A stretch of 64,000 nt of DNA from Bacteroidota bacterium (GTDB lineage: Bacteria; Bacteroidota; Bacteroidia; Chitinophagales; Chitinophagaceae): assembly GCA_947457075.1 (NCBI GenBank), contig CANGUG010000007.1, forward strand, positions 1 to 64,000. Direction: 5' to 3'. Below, piece by piece: positions 56,630 through 64,000 of this stretch. The notes below the pieces were generated by a model that saw nothing but the letters and a program-made list of their open reading frames with translations, had not been told where the DNA came from and made no database searches. The first letter of the stretch is position 1. The number at the start of each line of letters is the position of its first letter. The translations under genes were made by a program, and so were the position numbers.

Positions 56630-57840
56630 CTCCTACTTGCAATTAATAAATTTAAGTCTGTAAATTTTAATTGAAACTTCTCACTGATGTAAAAATCAGT
56701 AAGTGCTCCTTTGTATAAATAAATACCTTCTCTTAAATGCACTTGTTGCCAAATAATTTCTTCCAAGCCACCTTGGTCCCCCACCTGAATTAACAAAGGC
56801 ATTAATACATTACTAATGGCCTGACTCGCAGTACGCGCAAATCCACTAGGAATATTGGGGACTCCATAATGTATTACATTGTGTTTGGTAATAATGGGAT
56901 GCTCATGATTGGTTAACTCACTGGTTTCAAAACAACCGCCACGGTCAATAGCAACATCAATAATAATACTGCCAGGTCGCATAGCAGCGACCATTTCCTC
57001 CGTTACAACAATTGGCGCACGACCAATTTCATTGCGCAAAGCACCCACAGCCACTTCACAGGTTTTTAATTGCTTTGCTAAAATTTTGGGTTCTAATACA
57101 CTGGTCCAAACTCTTTGTCCTAAATTATTTTGCAGTCTTTGTAAGCGCGAAACATTATTATCAAATACTTTCACACTGGCACCTAATGCCAATGCGTTTC
57201 TGGTGGCAAATTCACCAACAATATCTGCACCTATAATCACTACTTTAGTAGGTGGCACCCCACTAATTCCTCCTAATAAAACACCCTTGCCTTGGTTAAA
57301 ATTACTCAAGTACTGTCCTGCAATTAACATTACCGCACTTCCAGCAATTTCTCCCATGCTTCTTAAAATGGGGTAATTTTGATTTTCATCTTTAATATTT
57401 TCAATAGCAAGTGCTGTGATTTTCTTGGCCATCAATTGTTCCACCAATTCTTTTTTCAATGCCGACAAATGCAAGGGCGAAATAATAATTTGGTGCATTT
57501 GTAAATAAGGCAAATCCGCTTCAACAGGTGGGGCCGTTTTTACCAATATTGGACATTTATATACTTCTTCTTTTTCAAATACAATCCGCGCGCCTGCTTC
57601 GGCATAATCATGGTCCGAATACCTACTCCCCGCCCCTGCGCCCGACTCCACCATAACTTCATGTCCATTGGCAACCAATACGCCTACTGCATCAGGAATC
57701 AATCCGATTCTATTTTCTTGAAAGGCAATTTCCTTAGGAATGCCAATTAATAACGACTTTGACCTATGGGGTATATCCAACACTTCTTCCTGTGTTTCAT
57801 AGGAAAAAGAGCTGGAAATAAGGGGCTTAAAACTACTCAT
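56626..57840 (-). CDS. ald: Alanine dehydrogenase
   Basis: NAD-dependent oxidative deamination of L-alanine to pyruvate. The 404-residue AlaDH/PNT protein has IGIPKEIAFQENRIGLIP (substrate Arg), ILVKTAPP (Lys), SPLHLS (His), the dinucleotide fold VVIIGADIVGEFA, and IDVAIDRGGCFE (Asp). Compared with the usual 370-380 residues it has an N-terminal extension of about 30 residues. Transhydrogenase alpha subunits are related but would be longer or have further membrane domains. Confidence 0.9.
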   Translation of the reverse strand: MSSFKPLISSSFSYETQEEVLDIPHRSKSLLIGIPKEIAFQENRIGLIPDAVGVLVANGHEVMVESGAGAGSRYSDHDYAEAGARIVFEKEEVYKCPILVKTAPPVEADLPYLQMHQIIISPLHLSALKKELVEQLMAKKITALAIENIKDENQNYPILRSMGEIAGSAVMLIAGQYLSNFNQGKGVLLGGISGVPPTKVVIIGADIVGEFATRNALALGASVKVFDNNVSRLQRLQNNLGQRVWTSVLEPKILAKQLKTCEVAVGALRNEIGRAPIVVTEEMVAAMRPGSIIIDVAIDRGGCFETSELTNHEHPIITKHNVIHYGVPNIPSGFARTASQAISNVLMPLLIQVGDQGGLEEIIWQQVHLREGIYLYKGALTDFYISEKFQLKFTDLNLLIASRS

Positions 57841-57852
57841 ACGGACAAGTTT

Positions 57853-58263
57853 TTATGAAGGTATAAAAATCCTTCTATGTTCGGGATCTAATATTTGAAT
57901 TTCAAGTTTCAATGCATTGTCGGGCAATAATGCGGGTGCTTTTTCAGGCCACTCAATAAAGGATAAATCGGCCTCATCCATGGCCGCTTCAACCCCTGTT
58001 CTGCGCGCTTCCGCTTCATCCTCCAAACGGTACCAATCCATATGATAAATAAGCTGTCCTTTTGCCTCATATTCATTCATAATGGAAAAAGTAGGACTAG
58101 CCACAGCATCCTGCACACCCAATTGCTTACAAATTTGTCCAATTAAGGTAGTTTTTCCCGCACCCATGGGGGCAAAAAAAGCCCATACGGGTTTATCGGC
58201 ATGCAACTTAATTAAAGTAGCCGCTACCTCCTCCAATTGGTCCAATGTGTACGTCATATCCAT
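57853..58263 (-). CDS. tsaE: tRNA threonylcarbamoyladenosine biosynthesis ATPase TsaE
   Basis: Partner of TsaB and TsaD in making t6A37 on ANN-decoding tRNAs. The 136-residue protein has Walker A GAGKTTLIGQI, SPTFSIMNEYE, YHMDWYRLED and FIEWPEKA, all characteristic. It starts at ATG 58263, one base past the predicted transcription start, with another ATG two codons on. It is followed 12 bp later by ald on the same strand. Confidence 0.94.
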   Translation of the reverse strand: MDMTYTLDQLEEVAATLIKLHADKPVWAFFAPMGAGKTTLIGQICKQLGVQDAVASPTFSIMNEYEAKGQLIYHMDWYRLEDEAEARRTGVEAAMDEADLSFIEWPEKAPALLPDNALKLEIQILDPEHRRIFIPS

Positions 58264-58267
58264 TGCT

Positions 58268-58275
58268 CAAAGATA
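58268..58275 (-). promoter_or_regulatory. -7 promoter box of tsaE
   Basis: TATCTTTG on the minus strand; transcription start near 58264, giving a leader of about one base. Confidence 0.6.
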
Positions 58276-58320
58276 CATCAACAATCATAAAGCCAAAAAA
58301 TAGAAATCTCAAAAGGGTTG

Positions 58321-58348
58321 TACCTTTACAGTGTAATATCATTTACAC
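58321..58348 (+). promoter_or_regulatory. copA promoter with an overlapping palindromic operator candidate
   Basis: TACCTTTA (58321-58328) is a -7-like box with transcription predicted near 58332. Overlapping it are half-sites TTACA (58326-58330), TGTAA (58332-58336) and TTACA (58343-58347), and a dyad GTGTAA-N6-TTACAC (58331-58348). TACA/TGTA dyads are the kind bound by CopY/BlaI-type repressors, though the spacing here is not canonical. Confidence 0.5.
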
Positions 58349-58370
58349 AGAAATCTTGAAATGAAGCGTT

Positions 58371-60524
58371 ATGGAAAATATACAATTAAAAGTGGACGGC
58401 ATGAGTTGCACCAACTGTGCGCTCTCTATACATAAATATTTGGAAAATCAAGGGGTAACTGAACCTAAAGTAAGTTTTATGGAAGGGGAAGTACAGTTTG
58501 AATTACCTCCTGCAATAAAAAAAGAAACGCTCATTAAAGGCATTACTAATTTAGGATACAAAGTGCGCGGTCAGGAAGAAGCTGCTCCTACAAAAAAGTG
58601 GTTGGACAATAATAAGGAACGTGCTTTGTTTTGTTTCATTTTTACCATTCCATTGGTTGCCCATATGATACCAGGCATTCATCAAATTCCTGGCATGCAT
58701 GTTTTCATGAATCCTTATGTTCAATTAGCCATTACCCTTCCTGTATTTATTGTGGGCATGAGCTATTTTGGGAAAAGTGCCTGGAACAGTATGCTCAATG
58801 GCATACCGAATATGAATGTATTGGTAAGCATTGGCACACTTGCTTCCTTTGGGTATAGTTTATATGGCACGCTTATCGGCAAAGGGATGGAGTTTGCTTA
58901 CTATGAAACCACTGCAACGATTTTTACATTAGTATTTTTTGGAAATTTTTTGGAAGACTATTCTATTGAATCTACACAACGTGCTTTAAAGGATTTAGTA
59001 AAAGCCCAAAAGGTAATGGCCAATATGATTGTGTTTGATGAAAACCATAAAGAAATTTTATTTACAGTAGAAAGCGATACTTTAAAAGTAGGTGATTTAG
59101 TATTGATTAATTCAGGCGAAACCATTCCTATGGATTGTAAAGTACTATGGGGAGAAGCCAATGTAAATGAATCTATTGTAACCGGGGAGAGTGTTCCTGT
59201 ATTTAGAAAGATGAATGATATTTTATTAGGTGGAAGCACTATTGAAAATGGAACCTTAAAAGCCTATATCACTGCGGTTGGAAATGACACTGTGCTTGCG
59301 AATATTTTAAAAATGGTAAAATCAGCACAGGGGGAGAAACCACCGGTACAAATATTAGCCGACAAAATTTCAGCCATCTTTGTTCCCTTGGTCATTAGTA
59401 TTGCAATAGTAACCCTATTGGGTAATTATTTTTTCGCACACAATGCAAGTGGAAACCCCATTGGTTTTGGAGAAAGTATGTTAAGGGCCATTGCCGTATT
59501 GGTTATTTCCTGTCCATGTGCAATGGGGTTAGCTACCCCTGCGGCTATTGCAGTGGGCTTGGGTCGTGGTGCGCGTAACGGTATTGTTTTTAAAAATGCA
59601 AAGAGCTTAGAAACATTCAAGGATATCAAACAAGTTGTATTTGACAAAACCGGCACTTTGACTACTGGCCATTTTGAAATTGCCTCTTTTCATATTCATG
59701 GCAACATGAGCGAAGCAGATTTTAAATCCCTTGTTTATTCATTAGAAAGATATTCCAATCATCCAATTGCAAAATGCATAAGTACCAATTGGAAATCGAA
59801 TAATGCCACGAATTGGGCAAAGATAGAAGAAGTAAAGGGCATGGGCATTCAAGCAAAGGACAAGGAGGGTAACGAATATTGGGCAGGTTCATTTAAAACA
59901 TTAGCCGATCAAAGCGCCCAAGATGGACATAATGTATATATCCAAAAAAATGGAGTGCTTATTGGATGGGTGGATGTCACCGATCAAATAAGACCTGAAG
60001 CAAAGGAAGTGATTGAAACCTTACATCAACAAGGCATACATACCATTTTATTAAGTGGTGATAGAAAGGAAAAATGCGAAGCAGTAGGAAAGGCATTGGG
60101 CATTCAAGAAATAATTAGTGAACAAAGTCCTTCAGATAAATTAGAAAAATTAGAAGCACTTACTAAAATTGCACCTACTGCCATGGTGGGAGATGGAATT
60201 AATGATGCGCCTGCATTGGCCAAAGCAACAGTGGGTATTTCATTAAGTAATGCATCACATATTGCTATTCAAAGTGCACAAGTTATTTTAATGAACCAGG
60301 GATTAAAAAACCTACCTATGTCATTGGGTTTAGGAAGACGCACCTATGAAACTATCAAAGAAAATTTAGCTTGGGCATTTTCCTATAATATTGTAGCCAT
60401 CCCCATTGCTGCATTAGGTTTATTAGGCACTTGGGGGCCTACTTATGGTGCTTTGATTATGGGACTTAGTGATGTAGTATTGGCATTGAACTCACTTCGA
60501 TTATTTAAAAAGAAATTAGTGTAA
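58371..60524 (+). CDS. copA: Copper-translocating P1B-type ATPase
   Basis: A 717-residue metal pump for removing Cu(I) from the cytoplasm. It has one heavy-metal-associated domain (GMSCTNC, Cys13 and Cys16), eight membrane helices, the membrane metal site Cys381-Pro-Cys383 (SCPCAMGLATP), the phosphorylation site Asp425 (DKTGTLT), NHPIA, GDGINDAPALA and the helix-7/8 residues YNIVAIPIAA and MGLSDVVLALNSLRL. CPC with these residues points to Cu(I)/Ag(I). A dyad-rich promoter precedes it. Confidence 0.93.
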   Translation: MENIQLKVDGMSCTNCALSIHKYLENQGVTEPKVSFMEGEVQFELPPAIKKETLIKGITNLGYKVRGQEEAAPTKKWLDNNKERALFCFIFTIPLVAHMIPGIHQIPGMHVFMNPYVQLAITLPVFIVGMSYFGKSAWNSMLNGIPNMNVLVSIGTLASFGYSLYGTLIGKGMEFAYYETTATIFTLVFFGNFLEDYSIESTQRALKDLVKAQKVMANMIVFDENHKEILFTVESDTLKVGDLVLINSGETIPMDCKVLWGEANVNESIVTGESVPVFRKMNDILLGGSTIENGTLKAYITAVGNDTVLANILKMVKSAQGEKPPVQILADKISAIFVPLVISIAIVTLLGNYFFAHNASGNPIGFGESMLRAIAVLVISCPCAMGLATPAAIAVGLGRGARNGIVFKNAKSLETFKDIKQVVFDKTGTLTTGHFEIASFHIHGNMSEADFKSLVYSLERYSNHPIAKCISTNWKSNNATNWAKIEEVKGMGIQAKDKEGNEYWAGSFKTLADQSAQDGHNVYIQKNGVLIGWVDVTDQIRPEAKEVIETLHQQGIHTILLSGDRKEKCEAVGKALGIQEIISEQSPSDKLEKLEALTKIAPTAMVGDGINDAPALAKATVGISLSNASHIAIQSAQVILMNQGLKNLPMSLGLGRRTYETIKENLAWAFSYNIVAIPIAALGLLGTWGPTYGALIMGLSDVVLALNSLRLFKKKLV

Positions 60525-60528
60525 TAAG

Positions 60529-62244
60529 TTGTCCAAGGAGTTAAATACCATATTAAAAACCTACTGGGGTTATGAAAGCTTTAGGCCACAGCAGCTTTCC
60601 GTAATCAATGCTGTGTTAGCGCAAAAAGATACCCTTGCCTTATTACCCACAGGAGCCGGGAAATCAATTTGCTTTCAAGTACCTACCCTATTTGCCAACG
60701 GAATTTGTATTGTGGTAAGCCCATTAATTGCGCTCATGCAGGACCAAGTAAAGGATTTGCAGTCTAAAAATATTCCTGCTATCGCCTTGGGCGGTAATTT
60801 AAGCGAGGAAGCACAAGCCGAAGTTTTGGCGGCGGCCATCAAGGGAAAATATAAATTCATTTATTGTTCACCAGAAAAGTTGGCGCAGAAAAATTTTCAA
60901 GAAGCAATCAGTAAAATCAAAGTGACTTTATTTGCTATTGATGAAGCACATTGTATTTCACAATGGGGCTATGATTTTAGACCCCCTTATCGAAAGCTCA
61001 ATGTGTTAAAACAACTATTTCCAAAAGTACCTATTTTAGCCATTACTGCATCGGCTATCCCAAAAGTGCAAGAAGACATTACTACTCAATTGGATTTCAA
61101 TAATGCCACCATTATCACAGATCGTTTTTTAAGGCCCAACCTTCAATACATTGTCCAAAAGGTACCCGTAAAAATTCATAGTTTAAGAAATAGCTTAAAT
61201 GAATTAACAGGGGCTGCCATTATTTATTGCAATACAAGAAATAATGTTACACAACTTGCTCAATTATTGCATAGCTATGGATACAAGGTAGGTGCCTATC
61301 ATGCGGGTATGACGATGGAAGAAAGAAAATTGGTACAAGCTAATTGGATGCAAAACATAACCCCTATTGTAGTATGTACAAGCGCCTTTGGTATGGGTAT
61401 TAATAAAGGCAATGTGCGCATGGTGGTGCATTACGATATCCCTGGAAGTTTAGAACAATATTATCAGGAAGCAGGGCGTGCAGGCAGGGATGGCCATAAA
61501 GCTGCTGCCATATTATTGTATCAACAAAATGATTGGGATTATTGGATAGAACTACAAGAAAAAAAATATCCTTCCATTGATACCATCAAGAAAATATACC
61601 AGGACTTAGCCGACTTTGTACAATTACCTGTAGGTATGGGTGAAAAACAACAATTTATATTTGACTTCGAAAACTTTTGTATCGTCTTTAAATGGGATAA
61701 AATAATTGCACGCAACGCCTTAAGCTGGATTCAACAAGAAGGGCATATACGTTTCTCTGAATCTGCATTTACCCCCTCCATGGTACAAGTACTTGGGGAT
61801 CGTTACAGTATTGAAAATTTCCAAAATGAAAACGAAGCGGCTGGTGCAGTATTGCAAACCCTACTCAGAACCTATGGTGGTATATTGGATAGTCCTCATT
61901 TTATCAACGAACGTTTATTGGCTGAATTATTACAAAGGGACCCTCCATTTGTGGTACAACAATTGCAATTTTTAGCATTGCTTGGATTAATTAGTTATGA
62001 ACAAAAACAAAATCAACCTGTTGTTCAGTTTTTATGGAACAGGACAGCTGCCTCCTTTATGAAAATAGACTTTGACCATTATCAGCTAATGAAAAAGGCT
62101 TTTATTGAAAGGATTAAGCAGTTTATAGGCTATCTACAAGCAAAACCCATGGTTTGCAAAAGCATCTATTTAGCCAGCTATTTTGGCGAAAAGGGGCCAA
62201 AAGCTTGTGGAATATGTGACATTTGTACAAATACACACAATTAG
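60529..62244 (+). CDS. recQ: ATP-dependent DNA helicase RecQ
   Basis: A 3'-5' helicase of recombination and fork repair. The 571-residue protein starts at TTG 60529, 4 bp after copA, since no ATG fits upstream of the helicase core. Motifs: FRPQQLSVINAVL, LLPTGAGKSICFQ, AIDEAHCISQWGYDFRPPY, GMGINKGNVR, QEAGRAGRDG. The zinc module is reduced to Cys residues near the C-terminus (CGICDIC). There is no HRDC domain, so it is shorter than E. coli RecQ (about 610). Confidence 0.9.
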   Translation: MSKELNTILKTYWGYESFRPQQLSVINAVLAQKDTLALLPTGAGKSICFQVPTLFANGICIVVSPLIALMQDQVKDLQSKNIPAIALGGNLSEEAQAEVLAAAIKGKYKFIYCSPEKLAQKNFQEAISKIKVTLFAIDEAHCISQWGYDFRPPYRKLNVLKQLFPKVPILAITASAIPKVQEDITTQLDFNNATIITDRFLRPNLQYIVQKVPVKIHSLRNSLNELTGAAIIYCNTRNNVTQLAQLLHSYGYKVGAYHAGMTMEERKLVQANWMQNITPIVVCTSAFGMGINKGNVRMVVHYDIPGSLEQYYQEAGRAGRDGHKAAAILLYQQNDWDYWIELQEKKYPSIDTIKKIYQDLADFVQLPVGMGEKQQFIFDFENFCIVFKWDKIIARNALSWIQQEGHIRFSESAFTPSMVQVLGDRYSIENFQNENEAAGAVLQTLLRTYGGILDSPHFINERLLAELLQRDPPFVVQQLQFLALLGLISYEQKQNQPVVQFLWNRTAASFMKIDFDHYQLMKKAFIERIKQFIGYLQAKPMVCKSIYLASYFGEKGPKACGICDICTNTHN

Positions 62245-62323
62245 TTATTTTTAACAAAACATTGGAAACTTATTTTTCCCTTCGGAAAAACAAATATCGT
62301 TTCTTTACAAAAATGCAATCAAT

Positions 62324-63022
62324 ATGGAAGACAAGAAAAAATTTAAAGTGTTGTTATGTGAAGATGACAGCAATTTAGGATTGGTGTTAAAAAACTATTT
62401 AGAGCTTGACGAATATGAAGTTACTTTAGAACGTGACGGCCGTTTAGGCTTGGCTGCATTCCAAAGAGAAAAATTTGACCTTTGTTTAATAGATGTAATG
62501 ATGCCACATGTAGATGGATTCACATTGGCTGAAGAAATTCGAGATATTGATCCTGATGTACCTTTGTTTTTTATAAGCGCCAAAACTTTAAAAGAAGATA
62601 TTATTCATGGCTATAAATTAGGCGCCGATGATTATATCACTAAGCCTTTTGATAGTGAAGTATTATTGTTAAAAATCAAAGCCATTATTAAGCGCAACGA
62701 AGAGGACAATAAAATTAGCGACAACCAAGAATATGAGTTAGGCAAGTACCACTTTAATCCAAAATTACGCGAATTAAAGCACGCTGATACTATTCAGGTT
62801 TTATCGCCAAAGGAAAATGAATTATTAAAAATGCTGGCTGAACACAAAAATGATTTATTGACTAGAGAAAAAGCATTAAAGAAAATTTGGGGAAGTGACA
62901 CCTATTTTAACGGCCGAAGCATGGACGTTTATATTGCTAAGTTGAGAAAATTCCTAAAGGAAGATACTCAATTAGAAATTGTCAACATCCATGGAAATGG
63001 TTTTAGATTAGTTGAACACTAA
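62324..63022 (+). CDS. OmpR/PhoB-family response regulator
   Basis: 232 residues: receiver domain with acidic pocket (CEDD), phospho-acceptor Asp57 (CLIDVMMPHVDG) and Lys107 (DYITKPFD), then a winged-helix DNA-binding domain ending YIAKLRKFLKED and GNGFRLVEH. The sequence is reminiscent of RprY of Bacteroides and Porphyromonas. No sensor kinase is adjacent, so it is an orphan here; the lone kinase at 1605-2918 is a candidate partner by inference only. Confidence 0.9.
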   Translation: MEDKKKFKVLLCEDDSNLGLVLKNYLELDEYEVTLERDGRLGLAAFQREKFDLCLIDVMMPHVDGFTLAEEIRDIDPDVPLFFISAKTLKEDIIHGYKLGADDYITKPFDSEVLLLKIKAIIKRNEEDNKISDNQEYELGKYHFNPKLRELKHADTIQVLSPKENELLKMLAEHKNDLLTREKALKKIWGSDTYFNGRSMDVYIAKLRKFLKEDTQLEIVNIHGNGFRLVEH

Positions 63023-63035
63023 ATAAAAATTGAAT

Positions 63036-63070
63036 AAAAAAAAGCGCATCATTTACGATGCGCTTTTTTT
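63036..63070. terminator. Bidirectional intrinsic terminator
   Basis: Stem AAAGCGCATC with GATGCGCTTT around ATTTAC, flanked by A-run and T-run, between the convergent response regulator and ruvB genes. Confidence 0.88.
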
Positions 63071-63104
63071 ATGACTAACTCCTACCTAAGGAGCTTCATT
63101 TCAA

Positions 63105-64000
63105 TTATCGAAACAATTCAGGGTTATCGGTATTTCCACCGCGATGCTTTCCTAAATGTTCATAGGCTTTATAAGTTACCTCTCTTCCTCGAGGGGTTCT
63201 TTGTAAAAATCCCTCCTGAATTAAAAAAGGCTCATAGACTTCCTCAATTGTACCCGACTCTTCCCCTACAGCAGTGGCAATGGTAGAAATGCCTACAGGT
63301 CCCCCTTTAAACTTTTCAATAATGGCTAGTAAAATACGATTATCCATTTCGTCTAATCCGTGGTCATCTACATTCAATGCCTTTAATGCATGCTTTGTAA
63401 TACCAATATCCACAATGCCGTCATTGAGTACTTGTGCAAAATCGCGCACCCTTCTTAATAAGCCATTAGCAATACGGGGTGTTCCTCGACTTCGTCTTGA
63501 AATTTCACTAGCCGCTTCTGTATTAATATTGACATTTAAAATACCTGCGCTTCTTAAAATGATTTTCTCAATTACGGTGGCTGGATAATATTCCAAACGG
63601 GACTTAATGCCGAAACGGGATAATAAAGGTGCCGTTAACAAGCCACTTCTTGTGGTGGCCCCAACCAAGGTAAATGGGTTTAAATTAATTTGTATGCTTC
63701 TAGCGTTGGCGCCGCTATCAATCATGATGTCAATTTTATAATCCTCCATGGCCGCATATAAGTATTCTTCCACCACCGTGCTTAGCCGATGAATCTCATC
63801 GATAAATAAAACATCATTGGGCTCTAAACTGGTTAACAAGCCGGCAAGATCACTTGGTTTTTCAATTACAGGGCCTGATGTTTCCTTTATTTGCACCCCC
63901 ATTTCATTGGCAACTATTCTACTTAAAGTTGTTTTACCTAATCCTGGAGGGCCATGAAACAAAATATGATCCAATGCCTCTCCCCTTAGTTTGGCTGCCT
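63105..64000 (-). CDS. ruvB: Holliday junction branch migration helicase RuvB (N-terminus beyond window)
   Basis: The AAA+ motor of RuvAB branch migration. The visible 298 residues begin [11 protein letters not shown] and go on with Walker [13 protein letters not shown], Walker [12 protein letters not shown], sensor 1 [18 protein letters not shown], arginine finger and sensor 2 in [20 protein letters not shown], then the winged-helix domain ending [10 protein letters not shown]. The frame stays open to the right edge, so an internal Met at 63974 is not the true start; about 40 residues are missing. Confidence 0.96.
   Translation of the reverse strand, partial: AAKLRGEALDHILFHGPPGLGKTTLSRIVANEMGVQIKETSGPVIEKPSDLAGLLTSLEPNDVLFIDEIHRLSTVVEEYLYAAMEDYKIDIMIDSGANARSIQINLNPFTLVGATTRSGLLTAPLLSRFGIKSRLEYYPATVIEKIILRSAGILNVNINTEAASEISRRSRGTPRIANGLLRRVRDFAQVLNDGIVDIGITKHALKALNVDDHGLDEMDNRILLAIIEKFKGGPVGISTIATAVGEESGTIEEVYEPFLIQEGFLQRTPRGREVTYKAYEHLGKHRGGNTDNPELFR

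Noticed and set aside
63974-63974. Met codon as the start of ruvB
   Set aside because: Family-specific residues (AAKLRGEAL) continue upstream to the window edge, so the true start lies outside.

Overview
The window is chromosomal DNA of a Bacteroidota bacterium, most likely of the Chitinophagaceae or a close relative. The evidence is the low-GC coding DNA, the recurring promoter box TAnnTTTG (the Bacteroidota -7 element) in front of genes on both strands, type IX secretion genes (porV, porU, gldJ-like), an LpxC-FabZ fusion, tandem clpP genes, and secreted proteins ending in a type IX sorting domain. Almost everything is housekeeping. I see no prophage, transposase, CRISPR array or recognisable defence island.

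Layout. 0-3 kb: the 5' end of mraZ (start of a division/cell-wall cluster lying to the left) with a four-box MraZ-type operator, divergent queA, and a lone sensor kinase. 3-10 kb: atpD-atpC, glpK-glpF, then dut, a DUF4292 lipoprotein and an EnvC-like LytM protein. 10-18 kb: porU and porV on the minus strand diverge from gldJ-like, ispF, murF and a DUF983 gene. 18-21 kb is the most accessory-looking part: tRNA-Ser, a strong hairpin, a three-copy 76-bp palindromic repeat, an FkbM methyltransferase, TatD nuclease, an apparently ownerless terminator, and a polysaccharide deacetylase. 21-31 kb: gltX, a B12-binding domain protein, enoyl-CoA hydratase, fumC, a secreted beta-rich protein, an amidohydrolase lipoprotein, an AraC regulator with a cysteine cluster, and gyrB. 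31-40 kb: a 68-residue protein, mfd, a lipoprotein, a large subtilase with a type IX sorting domain, and a ferredoxin reductase-like gene followed by a 27-bp tandem repeat. 40-49 kb: dtd, a MazG-like gene and glyS; a flippase and msrC; tRNA-Leu; tig, two clpP and clpX; and an unlisted 50-residue gene. 49-64 kb: an HhH membrane protein, an MBL hydrolase, an HD hydrolase, lpxD, lpxC/fabZ, lpxA and an ABC ATPase, then ald, tsaE, copA, recQ, an OmpR-family regulator and the 3' part of ruvB.

How the parts fit. PorU and PorV are the sortase and shuttle that would process the subtilase encoded 21 kb away, whose C-terminal domain has the right form. The lpx operon, murF, the flippase, the deacetylase and the EnvC-like protein serve the envelope. 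tig, clpP, clpP and clpX form a folding and proteolysis block. A recurring non-gene signal is that TAnnTTTG boxes often sit so close to the start codon that transcripts would have leaders of only 0-3 nt (queA, dut, DUF983, deacetylase, glyS, tsaE). The two tRNA genes share an almost identical promoter and 10-nt leader. All family calls come from reading motifs by eye; no database search was run.
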